Below, in pieces: positions 18,914-27,557 of a stretch of 64,000 bases of DNA; positions within the stretch are counted from its first letter, which is position 1; each line of letters opens with the position of its first letter. The notes beneath the pieces are model-generated. The model did not search any database. It was not told the DNA's origin and saw only the letters and a list, made by a program, of their open reading frames with translations. This DNA comes from Hondaea fermentalgiana (Eukaryota > Sar > Bigyra > Thraustochytrida > Thraustochytriidae). The stretch is taken from NCBI GenBank assembly GCA_014084085.1, contig NPFB01000041.1:56246-120245 (forward strand), read 5' to 3'. The translations under genes were made by a program, and so were the position numbers.

Positions 18914-19263
18914 ACACACCAAACGCACCTCGCCTTCGCGGTGAACCACGAGAAACTTGCGCAGGCCATGCGCTTCGAGAAAATGAACATTCCAGACTTT
19001 AACGACAGCACGCTACTGCCTTATGAAACATGGCGCTTCCTGTGCGCAATGTATTTTTGACGGCACCGAAAGACTACTTTGGCAAGTTTTTCGAGGCATT
19101 CCTAACCGAGACAACAATCAACTTCCTCACCGACTATCTGCAAGCGGACTTTCGTATTTGAACGCACCCCCTTAACAAACTCTTCTGGAAGTGGTCCAAT
19201 GCTTTGCTGCAACTTTTTGACATCAAGGAGAGCAAGAGGATTGTCGTCTTTTTTTCTTTGTGA
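18914..19263 (+). pseudogene. Broken coding remnant, unidentified protein
   Basis: Read in pieces, this stretch gives protein-like sequence: HLAFAVNHEKLAQAMRFEKM and on to WRFLCAMYF, a TGA at 19058; then, shifted by one base at a T5 run, APKDYFGKFFEAFLTETT continuing to QADFRI and a second TGA at 19159; then THPLNKLFWKWSNALLQLFD, ending with a TGA at 19261. The aromatic, amphipathic composition and balanced codon use differ from the surrounding intergenic DNA and from GC shadow frames. I read it as a decayed gene fragment with one frameshift and at least one stop; a sequencing error or introns could also explain it. No family is recognised and there is no similarity by eye to the flanking genes. 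Confidence 0.5.
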
Positions 19264-19319
19264 TTATTTTAGATGATGCGACAGATCTGTGACAAAGATT
19301 CGGGGCGAGCTTTCATTGC

Positions 19320-20369
19320 TCAAAGCTCCCAGCGAATGGTGCCAAGAACAACGTCGATCCAAGGCGTAATGGAATAGTTAGCCTTGAGGATACGATGGTG
19401 AAGCTCGTGGAACCAGGTGTTGTAGTCATCGAACTGCTGGGTCCAGGTGGACAAGGGTCCAATAAGCGCCATTGTGGGTAGAGGCTTGCCGGCATGCGAT
19501 TCCATTTCGTGCCAAAAGAGATATGAACCCAATAGGGAAATATCGAATTGGTCGATGGGTCCAATGAGAGCCTCATAGCTGGCTGCCGCGCCAAGGAAAG
19601 GGAGAAAAGCCTCGATAACAAGGTCCCACCAGTCAAAGTGAAAATTGGTGGTGAGCTGTGTGCAGTTGTCTTCGTGGTGCGTCCGATGGTTCTTAGCGTA
19701 GACACCCTTCATGTGAAGCACGCGGTGACCGAGCCAGAAGAAGATGTCAATGGCGACGCGGAACCACATGAGGCGCCCCACAAAGCGCAGCGGGCGCCAC
19801 GGCCCCTGTTTGTGGCCAACGTCCTCCTTTTTCACAAAGGCAAAGGCCTGCGGCAAGGTCATGATCGTGTTGGCGACAAAGTTACACGTTGCATAGTCCT
19901 TGGCCACTTCGAAAAGCGTGCGCGGCCGCCGCTTATCTGAAAAGAAGGGAATGTGTTTGTAGACGTGATTGATGACGATCACATGCCAAAGCGTAAGAAA
20001 GTCAACGGTTACGACGCTGCTGACCATCATCTTCAAAAACACCTTGGGCACGGAATCGCCCTTTTTCAGATCGCCAATGGCAAGATTCTTCGCTGCTGCC
20101 ACGGCCCAAATGGACGTGTTCATGAACAGCCACGAGAAGACAGGGTGGTCCTGGATCTTCTCTGCGGTTGGGGCGCGCTGGGCCTTGCCTGTACGCTTCG
20201 CTTTTTCCATCTCCTCCAGTCGCTTGGCCTTGACCTTGTCTGCACTTTTGAAACCGTAAAGGACTGTGACGGCGGCGAGCAGTACCGCCGCTTTTTGCTC
20301 ATTGGTCTGCACCAAGCTGGCCAGGATTCCCCTCAGGCCACCGCCGCTCTTCGAGGTTGCGACGCTCAT
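19320..20369 (-). CDS. Fatty acid hydroxylase superfamily membrane protein, copy A
   Basis: This is a 349-residue di-iron membrane oxygenase of the sterol desaturase / fatty acid hydroxylase superfamily. The histidine clusters are HRVLH, HRTHH, an HEMESH box and HELHHR, with spacing typical of the family. Hydrophobic spans precede the first box (VLLAAVTVLYGF, VFSWLFMNTSIWAVAAA, VDFLTLWHVIVINHVY). Members hydroxylate or desaturate sterol or fatty acyl chains at the ER; the substrate is not readable here. It is the first of three tandem same-strand paralogues. It is most like copy B: the segments from HRVLH to the end differ at only scattered positions and both end GTIRWEL. The start is an ATG. 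Confidence 0.85.
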   Translation of the reverse strand: MSVATSKSGGGLRGILASLVQTNEQKAAVLLAAVTVLYGFKSADKVKAKRLEEMEKAKRTGKAQRAPTAEKIQDHPVFSWLFMNTSIWAVAAAKNLAIGDLKKGDSVPKVFLKMMVSSVVTVDFLTLWHVIVINHVYKHIPFFSDKRRPRTLFEVAKDYATCNFVANTIMTLPQAFAFVKKEDVGHKQGPWRPLRFVGRLMWFRVAIDIFFWLGHRVLHMKGVYAKNHRTHHEDNCTQLTTNFHFDWWDLVIEAFLPFLGAAASYEALIGPIDQFDISLLGSYLFWHEMESHAGKPLPTMALIGPLSTWTQQFDDYNTWFHELHHRILKANYSITPWIDVVLGTIRWEL

Positions 20370-20523
20370 CGTGGGCCTTATTTGCGAACCTAGGCTACGA
20401 AGCGCGGGAAGCGATCACAAGCGCTCTCTTCTTCTCTTCCTCTGGTGCTCGTTTCCTTTTGCCCGCAAATCGGGGTCTGCTCGCGAGCCTTTCTTTCCCT
20501 CCCTGCTGCCCTCGCAATGTTCG

Positions 20524-20636
20524 CCGATTTCTTCGTCGTTTGCGTGCGCTTTTGTTTTCTGCTCGCGAGCCAGCCTATCCATCCTTCTCTGCCGCCTCCG
20601 CGAAGCGCCCCGATTTCTTCGTCGTTTGCGTGCGCT
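20524..20636. repeat. 27-bp direct repeat, two copies 86 bp apart
   Basis: The 27-base word beginning CCGATTTCTTCGTCGTT occurs identically at 20524-20550 and 20610-20636, about 155-265 bp upstream of the copy A ATG. It may be a duplicated promoter segment. Confidence 0.8.
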
Positions 20637-20672
20637 CTCTTTCCCTGCTCGCTCGCACGGGGCGCGTCGCGA

Positions 20673-20700
20673 GTCCGACGCGGGGCGCGCCAAAAGGTGC
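20673..20700. promoter_or_regulatory. Element shared by the upstream flanks of hydroxylase copies A and B (A site)
   Basis: The sequence beginning GTCCGACGCGGGG and ending GCGCCAAAAGG lies 304 bp upstream of the copy A start. A near-identical copy with one inserted C lies 385 bp upstream of copy B. It may be a conserved regulatory site or simply residual homology from the tandem duplication. Confidence 0.45.
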
Positions 20701-20980
20701 CGGCCAGGCGACGCCAACACGTGCCAAGATACGCTTGATGTCCGTCGCCCCGCGCTGCCGCCACTGGGATGGTGCAGGCGCCTGTGGGGGGTCACTTCGA
20801 TTGCGTGCCTTGCGAGCCTTGCGTGCCTTGCGTGCCCGCGGAGGCGGCTCTGGCGTCATTGTGAGCGCGCTTGGAAGAGGAGGAGCGAAGGAAGTAAGAC
20901 GTGGCAGACAACTAGTTGGTCGCGATGGAGGCGGCGAGGATGACGGTGGTGGCGGCGAGGACGAGGACGTTCGCTTCGAG

Positions 20981-21065
20981 GCGTCAAGATGAGCACATGT
21001 CTCGCGTCGCGAACTTGACGCGTCAAGAAGAACGCGTGTCTTGGAGGAGTCAAGATGAACGCAAG
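20981..21065. repeat. Degenerate short tandem block (GTCAAGAWGA units)
   Basis: Three imperfect units sharing GTCAAGA(T/A)GA begin at about 20982, 21021 and 21048, with partial inverted relatives (GAACTTGACGCG) between them. It lies between copies A and B. Confidence 0.5.
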
Positions 21066-21181
21066 TCTTTGAGGAAACATATACGGCCACGTCGTCAAGA
21101 GATGACGCTAGAAGTGGACATGGACGTGCACAGGACGGGAAATAATTATAAAAGTCTTTTCACAGGGTGAGTGGAGTGAAA

Positions 21182-22228
21182 TCAGAGTTCCCAGCGGATG
21201 GTGCCGAGAAGGACGTCGATCCAAGGGGTGATTGAGTAGTTGGCCTTGAGGATGCGATGGTGCAGCTCGTGAAACCAGACATTGTAGTCGTCGAACTCCT
21301 GCGTCCAGGTAGACAAGGGCGCGATGAGCGGCATCGAGGGCAGAGGCTTGCCGGCGTGTGACTCGATCTCGTGCCAAAAGATGTAGGTACCGATGAGCGA
21401 GACGTCAAATTGATCAATGGGCCCAAAGGCCTTTTCGTACGCGATGGCAGACGCGAGGAAAGGAACAAAGGCCTCGATGACGAGGTCCCACCAGTCAAAG
21501 TGATAATTTGTGGTGAGTTGCGTGGCATTGTCTTCGTGGTGCGTGCGGTGGTTCTTGGAGTAGACCCCCTTCATGTGTAGCACACGATGACCCAGCCAAA
21601 AGACGATGTCGACGCCAACGCGGAACCACATGAGGCGGCCGAGAAAGCGGAGTGGACGCCAGGGCCCCTCCTGGTGGTTGGCGTCGGTTTTGCCCAAGAA
21701 GCCGTACGCTTGGGTGATGTTGATGAGGCTGTTCGCGACAAAGTTGCACTTGGCGTAGTCCTTGATCACCTCCCAGAGCGAGCGCGGGCGCCGCTTATCT
21801 GAGAAGAAGGGGATGTGCCCGTAGAGCTTATTGATGACATAGGCATGCCAAATGACGCAAAAGTCGGTGGTCACGAAGCTACCTAGCATCATCTTGAGCC
21901 AGACTTTTCCGAAGGAGTCTCCGACCTTGAGGTCTCCGACAAACTTGTGTTTGAGCGCGACCACGGCCCATACCGAGGAATTCGTGAGGAGCCACGCCGC
22001 CACGGGATGGTCTTGCGGTTCTTGCGCGGTTGGCGCTCGCTGCGCCTTGCCGTTGCGCTCGGCCCACTCGGCCTCCTGCAGGCGCTTGGCCTTGACCTTT
22101 CCGGCGCTCTTGAACCCATACAGAACCGTGGCCGCCGCGAGCAGCAGCGCCGCTTTCTGCTCTGTGGTCTGCGTGACCTTCGCCAGCAGCCCGCCGCCGG
22201 CGCTCTTACTGGCCTGCACCGTCGCCAT
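21182..22228 (-). CDS. Fatty acid hydroxylase superfamily membrane protein, copy B
   Basis: A 348-residue tandem paralogue of copies A and C. It has the same ordered boxes: HRVLH, HRTHH, HEIESH and HELHHR, with the shared core NYHFDWWDLVIEAF and PIDQFDVSL. The N-terminal membrane spans (ALLLAAATVLYGFKSA, VAAWLLTNSSVWAVVAL) also align with copy A. The open frame starts at a GTG at 22243; the ATG at 22228 (MATVQASKS) matches the start context of copies A and C, so I use it. All histidines are kept, so it should be active. The substrate is unknown. Confidence 0.85.
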   Translation of the reverse strand: MATVQASKSAGGGLLAKVTQTTEQKAALLLAAATVLYGFKSAGKVKAKRLQEAEWAERNGKAQRAPTAQEPQDHPVAAWLLTNSSVWAVVALKHKFVGDLKVGDSFGKVWLKMMLGSFVTTDFCVIWHAYVINKLYGHIPFFSDKRRPRSLWEVIKDYAKCNFVANSLINITQAYGFLGKTDANHQEGPWRPLRFLGRLMWFRVGVDIVFWLGHRVLHMKGVYSKNHRTHHEDNATQLTTNYHFDWWDLVIEAFVPFLASAIAYEKAFGPIDQFDVSLIGTYIFWHEIESHAGKPLPSMPLIAPLSTWTQEFDDYNVWFHELHHRILKANYSITPWIDVLLGTIRWEL

Positions 22229-22998
22229 CTTTTCGGCGACCACCTTGTCGGCGAGCTTCCTCGCTCTCGCGCTTCTTCGACCTCAGCTCGCGGCGTCGCG
22301 CTTCCTCCGCGTTCAGGTTTTGCCCTCCTTCCTCCGCGTCTGCACCCGGCTCCGCTCGCGGCCAGGGAGTTTGCTTTCGGCGCGCGATCTGCAGCTGCTT
22401 CTCGAGCCCCGCCGCGCTGCGCTCGTCCGCGAGACAGTCGCTCCGGGTCCCTGTCGCTGTGCCTGTCAGTGCAGGGGCCGCGTGTGCTACGTATTCCGCG
22501 CTGGCTGTAGAAGCTCACTTTTGGTACAACAATAACCGAGTGGTTAGCCTAAAATGTAAGTGCTGCTACGGTTAGCCCGCGGGGACGAACCTGGGACGCG
22601 CCCACTCGGTCGGTCCGACGCGGGGCCGCGCCAAAAGGCGGCGGAGGTCGACGGCGAACCCGGATCTTTTTGCTTATTTTGGGCCGGTCGGAGGAGGGAG
22701 GGGGGGTGGGTGCGAGCGAGTCAAGGAGAAAGAGCAGGAGAGAGAGCGGGAAAGAGGAGGCGGTGCCGAAGGCGATGCGGATGCGGAGAACGAACGAGTG
22801 GGCAGTGAGATTGTGGCGACGCTGCGGCTGATGAGCAGAATATGGGGGACCAAGAGGAGAAAGAGGACCAGGGAAGACCGCTTGCTCTGAGGGAGGGAGA
22901 CCGTGAAAATGGCACGTGAGCGAGGAGAAAGTGGAAAGATTAAAATTCATAAAGACATGACATACCTAATGCGGGCTGCAGCTGCCACGCACGCGAGA
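22229..22998. other. Upstream region of hydroxylase copy B
   Basis: This 770-base spacer between copies B and C contains the shared upstream element (22613-22640), tRNA-like words near 22535-22596 that do not form a tRNA, and a purine-rich GAG/AGG stretch at about 22690-22760. No gene is supported. Confidence 0.45.
22613..22640. promoter_or_regulatory. Element shared by the upstream flanks of hydroxylase copies A and B (B site)
   Basis: Near-identical to 20673-20700: GTCCGACGCGGGG, one extra C, then CGCGCCAAAAGG. It sits 385 bp upstream of the copy B ATG. I did not find it upstream of copy C. Confidence 0.45.
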
Positions 22999-24024
22999 CT
23001 AAAGGTCCCAACGATCCGTTCCCATGAGCTGGTCGAACCACGGGGTGATGGAAAGGTTATACTTGAGGGTGCGATGGTGGATCTCGTGAAACCAAGAGTT
23101 GAAGTCGTCGAACTTTTGGGTCCAGGTCGAAAGAGGCGCGAGAAAAGGCATGGTGGGCATGGGCTTGCCAGCATGCGACTCGATCTCGTGCCAAAAAATG
23201 TAGGTGCTGAGCAACGACATGTCGAACTGATCGATCGCGCCAAAGAATTTCTTGTAGCTTGCAGTGGCGAAAATGAACGGCACGTAGGCCTCAATAACGA
23301 GATCCCACCAGTCGAAATGATAGTTTGTCGTAAGCTGCGTGGCGCTGTGCTCGTGATGCGTGCGGTGGCCCACGGCGTAGACCTTTTTCGAGTGAAGGAC
23401 GCGATGGCCGGCCCAAAAGAGGACGTCAACAATGACGCGAAACCACACGAGGCGCGCAAGAAAGCGCAGAGGGCGCCAGGGTCCATAAGGCTCGGGGACA
23501 GTTTTCTTTTTGAGAAAGCCATGGACCTGAAAGACGCCCAGGAGCAACTTGGCAAAGCCGTTGCACTTCATGTAGTCGACAAAGACATCCCAGGAAGTCT
23601 GTTTGAGGCGCTTATCCGAGAAAAAGGGGACATGCGCGTACACCTTGTTAATGAGGATGGAGTTGACGCCGACCGATCCGTCGACCAGAATGGAGTTGCC
23701 AATCACCATTCTTGCAAAGGTCACGGCGAAGGACTCGCGAGGATCCATCTCGCCAACGAGCTTGTACTTGGCCAGCACGGCGGCCCACACGGACGCATTG
23801 GTGATGGCCCACGAGGCCACAGGGTGGTCCTGGATCTTGTCCGCGTTGGGCCTTCGCTGCGCCTTTCCACTGCGCTCGATCTCCTCCTGGCGCAGGGCCT
23901 TGACCTCGTCCGCGCTCACGAACCCGTAGGCCACCGTGGCCAGCGCGAGCCCCGCGGCCAGCTTCTGCTCGGTCGTCGTCAGGAACGGCAGGCCGCCCGC
24001 GCGCGCGCTCGTCGCCGTCGCCAT
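22999..24024 (-). CDS. Fatty acid hydroxylase superfamily membrane protein, copy C
   Basis: A 341-residue third paralogue and the most diverged. All boxes are present: HRVLH, HRTHH (in VGHRTHHEHS), HEIESH and HEIHHR. It differs from A and B in the linker (IFATASYKKFFGAIDQF) and in the C-terminus (LMGTDRWDL versus LGTIRWEL), and it lacks the A/B sequence KRRPR in the SDKR loop (SDKRLKQTSWDVF). The start is an ATG (MATATSARAGG). Order C-B-A along transcription and the A/B similarity suggest that C arose from the older duplication and A/B from a later one. Confidence 0.85.
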   Translation of the reverse strand: MATATSARAGGLPFLTTTEQKLAAGLALATVAYGFVSADEVKALRQEEIERSGKAQRRPNADKIQDHPVASWAITNASVWAAVLAKYKLVGEMDPRESFAVTFARMVIGNSILVDGSVGVNSILINKVYAHVPFFSDKRLKQTSWDVFVDYMKCNGFAKLLLGVFQVHGFLKKKTVPEPYGPWRPLRFLARLVWFRVIVDVLFWAGHRVLHSKKVYAVGHRTHHEHSATQLTTNYHFDWWDLVIEAYVPFIFATASYKKFFGAIDQFDMSLLSTYIFWHEIESHAGKPMPTMPFLAPLSTWTQKFDDFNSWFHEIHHRTLKYNLSITPWFDQLMGTDRWDL

Positions 24025-24685
24025 GGCGCGTGTTTCTGCTCCTCGCGTGCGTCCACGCTGCGACGCTCCCGGCCTCTTGGTCCTGCTACGGCGCGCGCGA
24101 AGTGGTTCTGCTTCTGCGGCCCGCCACGTGTTTCTGCATCGCCCAGTCCGAACCCGATTGACAGTGAGCTCGTCGCCGCTGGGGGTCCTCGCTCGCCGAG
24201 CCGGAAATCAATGAATGACCTATGCCTGCGTCGATCGGCAGGCGCAAGATCCGGCAGTCGGACTCGGCAATGCAGCGCGGCGCGAGCACGGACGACGCCC
24301 TGGACGACGCTCGCGCACTTTTATGTCCCCCGCGCGGACGCACACGGCCGCTTGCAAGGCCCCGCGTGGGTGGGCTGGGACGAGGAGGAGGTTATGGAGG
24401 AGCCCGGAGTTGCGACCGGGCCGGGCCAGAAAGGTCGCCAAGGACACCCGCCCGGGCGGTACGCCAGGTTTACCCCCGGAGATGCGCGGACGGCGCGGTA
24501 AAAAAGCGGGGTGTGCGCCGGGCGAGAGCGGCTTGGGAGCTAGATAGAGATAGCTGCGCAGAGAATCGGAATGGGCGCGAGGTAGTACGGCAGCTGCAGA
24601 TCGCGAACGGGCAGGAGGCTGGCGGGCTGGACGGAACGGAGGAGCGCGGGGAGAGCGGGGAAAGAGCAAGGGAGAGAAAAGGAGA
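24025..24685. other. Divergent intergenic region between hydroxylase copy C and the serine hydrolase
   Basis: About 660 GC-rich bases holding both promoters. Open frames on both strands (for example 24220-24669) are Arg/Pro/Ser-rich shadows. Immediately before the hydrolase ATG there is a purine-rich AGAGCAAGGGAGAG stretch. No gene is supported. Confidence 0.45.
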
Positions 24686-26008
24686 ATGCACGACTACACG
24701 GGCGCCGACGTGGGCCTGCCGTGGGCGGAGCGCGCGGAGACCGTGGGCATCTCGTCGCCGGCGCTAGCGAGACTCGATGCCTTCTTGGAGCATACCGTCG
24801 ACGAGGCCGTGGGGCACAACTTCCCCATGGCAGGAGCGCTTATTGCGAGACATGGCAAGGTCGTGTACTACAAGGGCAAGGGAGAGGCTCTGACGGAAAA
24901 AGGAACACCCTTGGTGCACGACAGCATTTTTCGCATCTATTCCATGACGAAACCCATTACCTCGCTGGCCCTGCTCATGCTCCTCGAAGAGGGCAAGCTC
25001 ACTCTCGACCAGCCCGCGTACTTGTACCTGGGTCCCAAGTGGAAGAAGGACAACATGCGTGTCTTGTACAAGGCTGGCGCAGAGACTGTCCCCTGTGAGC
25101 GCAGCATCACGGTTCGCCACCTCTTTACCCACATGGCCGGCCTCTCGTACGGCTTTGAGGGCCTCGTCCCGGAGAACCCAGTGGATCCGCTATACCAGGC
25201 GTCTGCACGCAAGGCCATCAAAAAGAACGAGAATCTCGAGGAGCTCTGCGACCGCATCGCCGATCTGCCCCTTTGCTGCCAGCCGGGTGAGGCCTGGAAC
25301 TACAGTTTGGCCACGGATGTGCTCGGTCGCATTGTCGAGGTGATTTCGGGGCAGTCTTTGGCCGACTTTTTCCAGGAGCGCATTTTTGGCCCGCTCGACA
25401 TGCGCGACACGGCCTTTCAGCTCGACGAGACAAAGTACGCCCGACTCGTGAGCCTGCATTTGGAGCAGCCCGACACCTCCAAGGTGGACATGACCCACTT
25501 GCATGTCAAGCACGGCGAGTACACGAACCGCAAGCGGATGTACTCTGGTGGCGGTGGCCTCGTGTCGACATTCCGAGACTATGCGCGCTTTGCGCAGTTC
25601 TGCCTCAATCAGGGAGAGCTCGATGGGAAGCGTCTTTTGGGCCGCAAGACCTTTGAGCTTGCGGTACGCAACCACTTGCCGGCCAACAAGGACATTACGC
25701 AGCTGAGCACGCCGAGCTGCTCCGACTACGCTTACCCGGGTCTCGGCTTTGGTCTTGGATTTGCTGTACAAATGAATCCGGCCCTGAGTTCGACGCAGAC
25801 CACAGAGGGTCAATTCTACTGGTCCGGCGCCGCCAGCACGACCTTCTTTTGCGATCCCAAAGAGGACATGTTTGCCATGTTTTTCACCCAGGTCTTTGGT
25901 CGTGATGACGTCAAGATGCCTCTGCACACCTATTTTCGCAATATTGTCTACGGCACACTCATTGATTCCACCAAGCCGTCCTCGGCCGTGTCGGCAAGCC
26001 GTCTCTAA
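24686..26008 (+). CDS. Beta-lactamase-like serine hydrolase (class C / LACTB-esterase type)
   Basis: A 440-residue member of the serine beta-lactamase/penicillin-binding-protein-like family, used in eukaryotes mostly as esterases or peptidases (LACTB-like). Catalytic motif 1 is S-M-T-K in IYSMTKPITS (S86, K89). Motif 2 is Tyr206-Ser207 in WNYSLATDVLGR. Motif 3 is probably the W-S-G of FYWSGAASTTFF near the end. Other family features are FTHMAGLSYGF, GGGGLVSTFRDYARFAQ and the final FCDPKEDMFAMFFTQV. No signal peptide or membrane anchor is seen, so a cytosolic esterase is likely; this does not imply antibiotic resistance. The ATG is the first in frame. Confidence 0.85.
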   Translation: MHDYTGADVGLPWAERAETVGISSPALARLDAFLEHTVDEAVGHNFPMAGALIARHGKVVYYKGKGEALTEKGTPLVHDSIFRIYSMTKPITSLALLMLLEEGKLTLDQPAYLYLGPKWKKDNMRVLYKAGAETVPCERSITVRHLFTHMAGLSYGFEGLVPENPVDPLYQASARKAIKKNENLEELCDRIADLPLCCQPGEAWNYSLATDVLGRIVEVISGQSLADFFQERIFGPLDMRDTAFQLDETKYARLVSLHLEQPDTSKVDMTHLHVKHGEYTNRKRMYSGGGGLVSTFRDYARFAQFCLNQGELDGKRLLGRKTFELAVRNHLPANKDITQLSTPSCSDYAYPGLGFGLGFAVQMNPALSSTQTTEGQFYWSGAASTTFFCDPKEDMFAMFFTQVFGRDDVKMPLHTYFRNIVYGTLIDSTKPSSAVSASRL

Positions 26009-26272
26009 GAAAAGAAATAAATTCTTGGCATCAAGGTTTTTCGAAGCTATCGGAGCAATGTCCTATTTTCTTATCAATTTTCCTTATTTTATTCACCTCA
26101 AACGATCTTCCCCGCAAGCAAACAAGCAAGCAACCCAGCAAGTAGTTGACGAAGATTCTCCTGTCGAAACCAGACTCGCAATACATAGAACAGAAACAAA
26201 GATTGAATTATTTGTCAAACCAGGGTGGAAGATGGAGTAGTAAGTAGCCTACTTGACAGTAAGTACTTGAGA

Positions 26273-26488
26273 TTAACGAGAGATGACCTGCTCTTCGGGC
26301 GCGCCATGATGCTTGGGCGCGAGGTGCTTGGGCTCCCAGCAGAACATGGTGTAAAAGCAGCCGAGAAAACAGGCGAGGATCATGTCGCAGTTGCAGCAGC
26401 CCTCATTGAAGTACACTGCACATGGCGGGCAGCACAATTTGCAGCAGCAGCTCGGTGGCGACTTGTAGTCCTCAATCTGGTTCGTCAT
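26273..26488 (-). CDS. Small Cys-rich Pmp3-like (UPF0057) membrane protein
   Basis: A 71-residue protein with a hydrophobic centre packed with cysteines: CCCKLCCPPCAVYFNEGCCN, then DMILACFLGCFYTMFCW. The PPxAVY/F-x-x-G-C layout followed by an ILxxFLGCF span resembles the Pmp3/stress-induced hydrophobic peptide family (LPPLGVFLERGC...LLTLLGYIPG), here with far more Cys. Pmp3 proteins are small plasma-membrane proteins linked to ion and stress tolerance. The N- and C-termini are polar, the C-terminus carrying a His-rich PKHHGAPEE. The start is an ATG and the stop TAA. The extra cysteines suggest palmitoylation or metal binding, which is inference. Confidence 0.65.
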   Translation of the reverse strand: MTNQIEDYKSPPSCCCKLCCPPCAVYFNEGCCNCDMILACFLGCFYTMFCWEPKHLAPKHHGAPEEQVISR

Positions 26489-27557
26489 TGTCTTGCTCGT
26501 GCGGCTCTCTCTCCGTGACAGTCACGTGGTTGATGGCTGGTGTTATGGGTCTGCTGTCGCTTTCCTCGCTCACAAGGCGACTTGACCCGTGTCGTTCCAC
26601 AAGGCTGACTGGATGCATGCCTGGCTGGCCGTAGCTGGCTGGCTGGGTGCGTCTACTGCTAGCTGCCCTATTACGCCAACCGGGATTCGCGGCTGTCGTG
26701 TCGCATTCCAGTGTGGCTCAGCGCGTACTGCTTCGTGCGCAGATCGACCTCCAGCCGCACAGCGGCGCGTGCAGCCCCTGGGGACGACACCACCCCTGTG
26801 TCCGCTGTGGAAGGAAGACTCCCCCTGGGCTAACTTTCAAGTGAGGGGGGAAGAGGGGCGGTTCGGACCCAAAGATTGAAAGTACACGCGGGGTTGGAGC
26901 GGCGGCAGGCAATCCGCCCATCCGACCAGCCCGAGAGAGAGACTGCATGCGACGCGCGCGCTGGGTCTCGCGGCGGCTGCAAACGGTGGTTAATTATCGG
27001 CGCTGGGGACGCATCGACGGCGACCGATGCGCCCTGATCCGACTCGTCTCGTCAGATGTAGCGTCTCGCTTGCATCTGGTGCGGAGACGAGACAACTCGA
27101 ATCCCCAGAGCTCGTGTTCGCTGAACGCGCGCAAGAACGCGCACGTGCAGGCAGCGGCGGCCACTCTGTGAACGTCAGACGCTCGTGTTATGGCATGTGC
27201 GTTCATACTCGCGGTCGGCAGCTGCAGGCGTGACGCACGGACCCAAGCAAGGCGCTTGACCGATCGTTGGTTAGGTGGCTTTGTTCGGCGCCTTCGCCGC
27301 GGTCGTTAGTGCAGTGTGCTGTCGTTCGCTTTGCGAAAAGGAATACGCTACGGCACGTGCACGCTTCTTGCACGTGCTTGACCAATACGTGGACTATCGC
27401 AGCCCCGTCTGTCTGTGGACGATTCTTGCACGTGCTCAAGATGCTGCTAGGAGCCCAGGCCTAGTTGCCGCATCGCTACCGCTGGCCACCGCTGGCAAGC
27501 AAGCGAGCGAGCAAGCAAGACAAAACACGCGAAAAGACATCGGTTGTGGTTAAAATT
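26489..27557. other. Intergenic (1.07 kb) between the Pmp3-like gene and the kinesin 3' end
   Basis: It contains the Pmp3-like promoter. Visible are GGCTGGCTGGC-type repeats near 26616-26645, a C-run/G-run hairpin near 26819-26851 (CCCCCT and AGGGGGG), and two copies of TTCTTGCACGTGCT about 56 bp apart near 27363 and 27422 that contain a CACGTG E-box. I found no gene or structured RNA that I can support. Confidence 0.45.

Larger units (their letters stand above)
20370..21181. other. Upstream region of hydroxylase copy A
   Basis: About 810 bases between copies A and B, holding the copy A promoter, a 27-bp direct repeat, an element shared with the copy B flank (20673-20700), a CCTTGCG-type short tandem near 20805-20835, and a degenerate tandem block near 20981-21065. 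No gene is supported. Confidence 0.5.

Noticed and set aside
22535..22596. tRNA-like words (ACCGAGTGGTTAGCC and GGACGAACC)
   Set aside because: The D-arm-like word is on the plus strand while the box B-like word reads on the minus strand, and no acceptor stem or anticodon arm can be folded. Not a tRNA.
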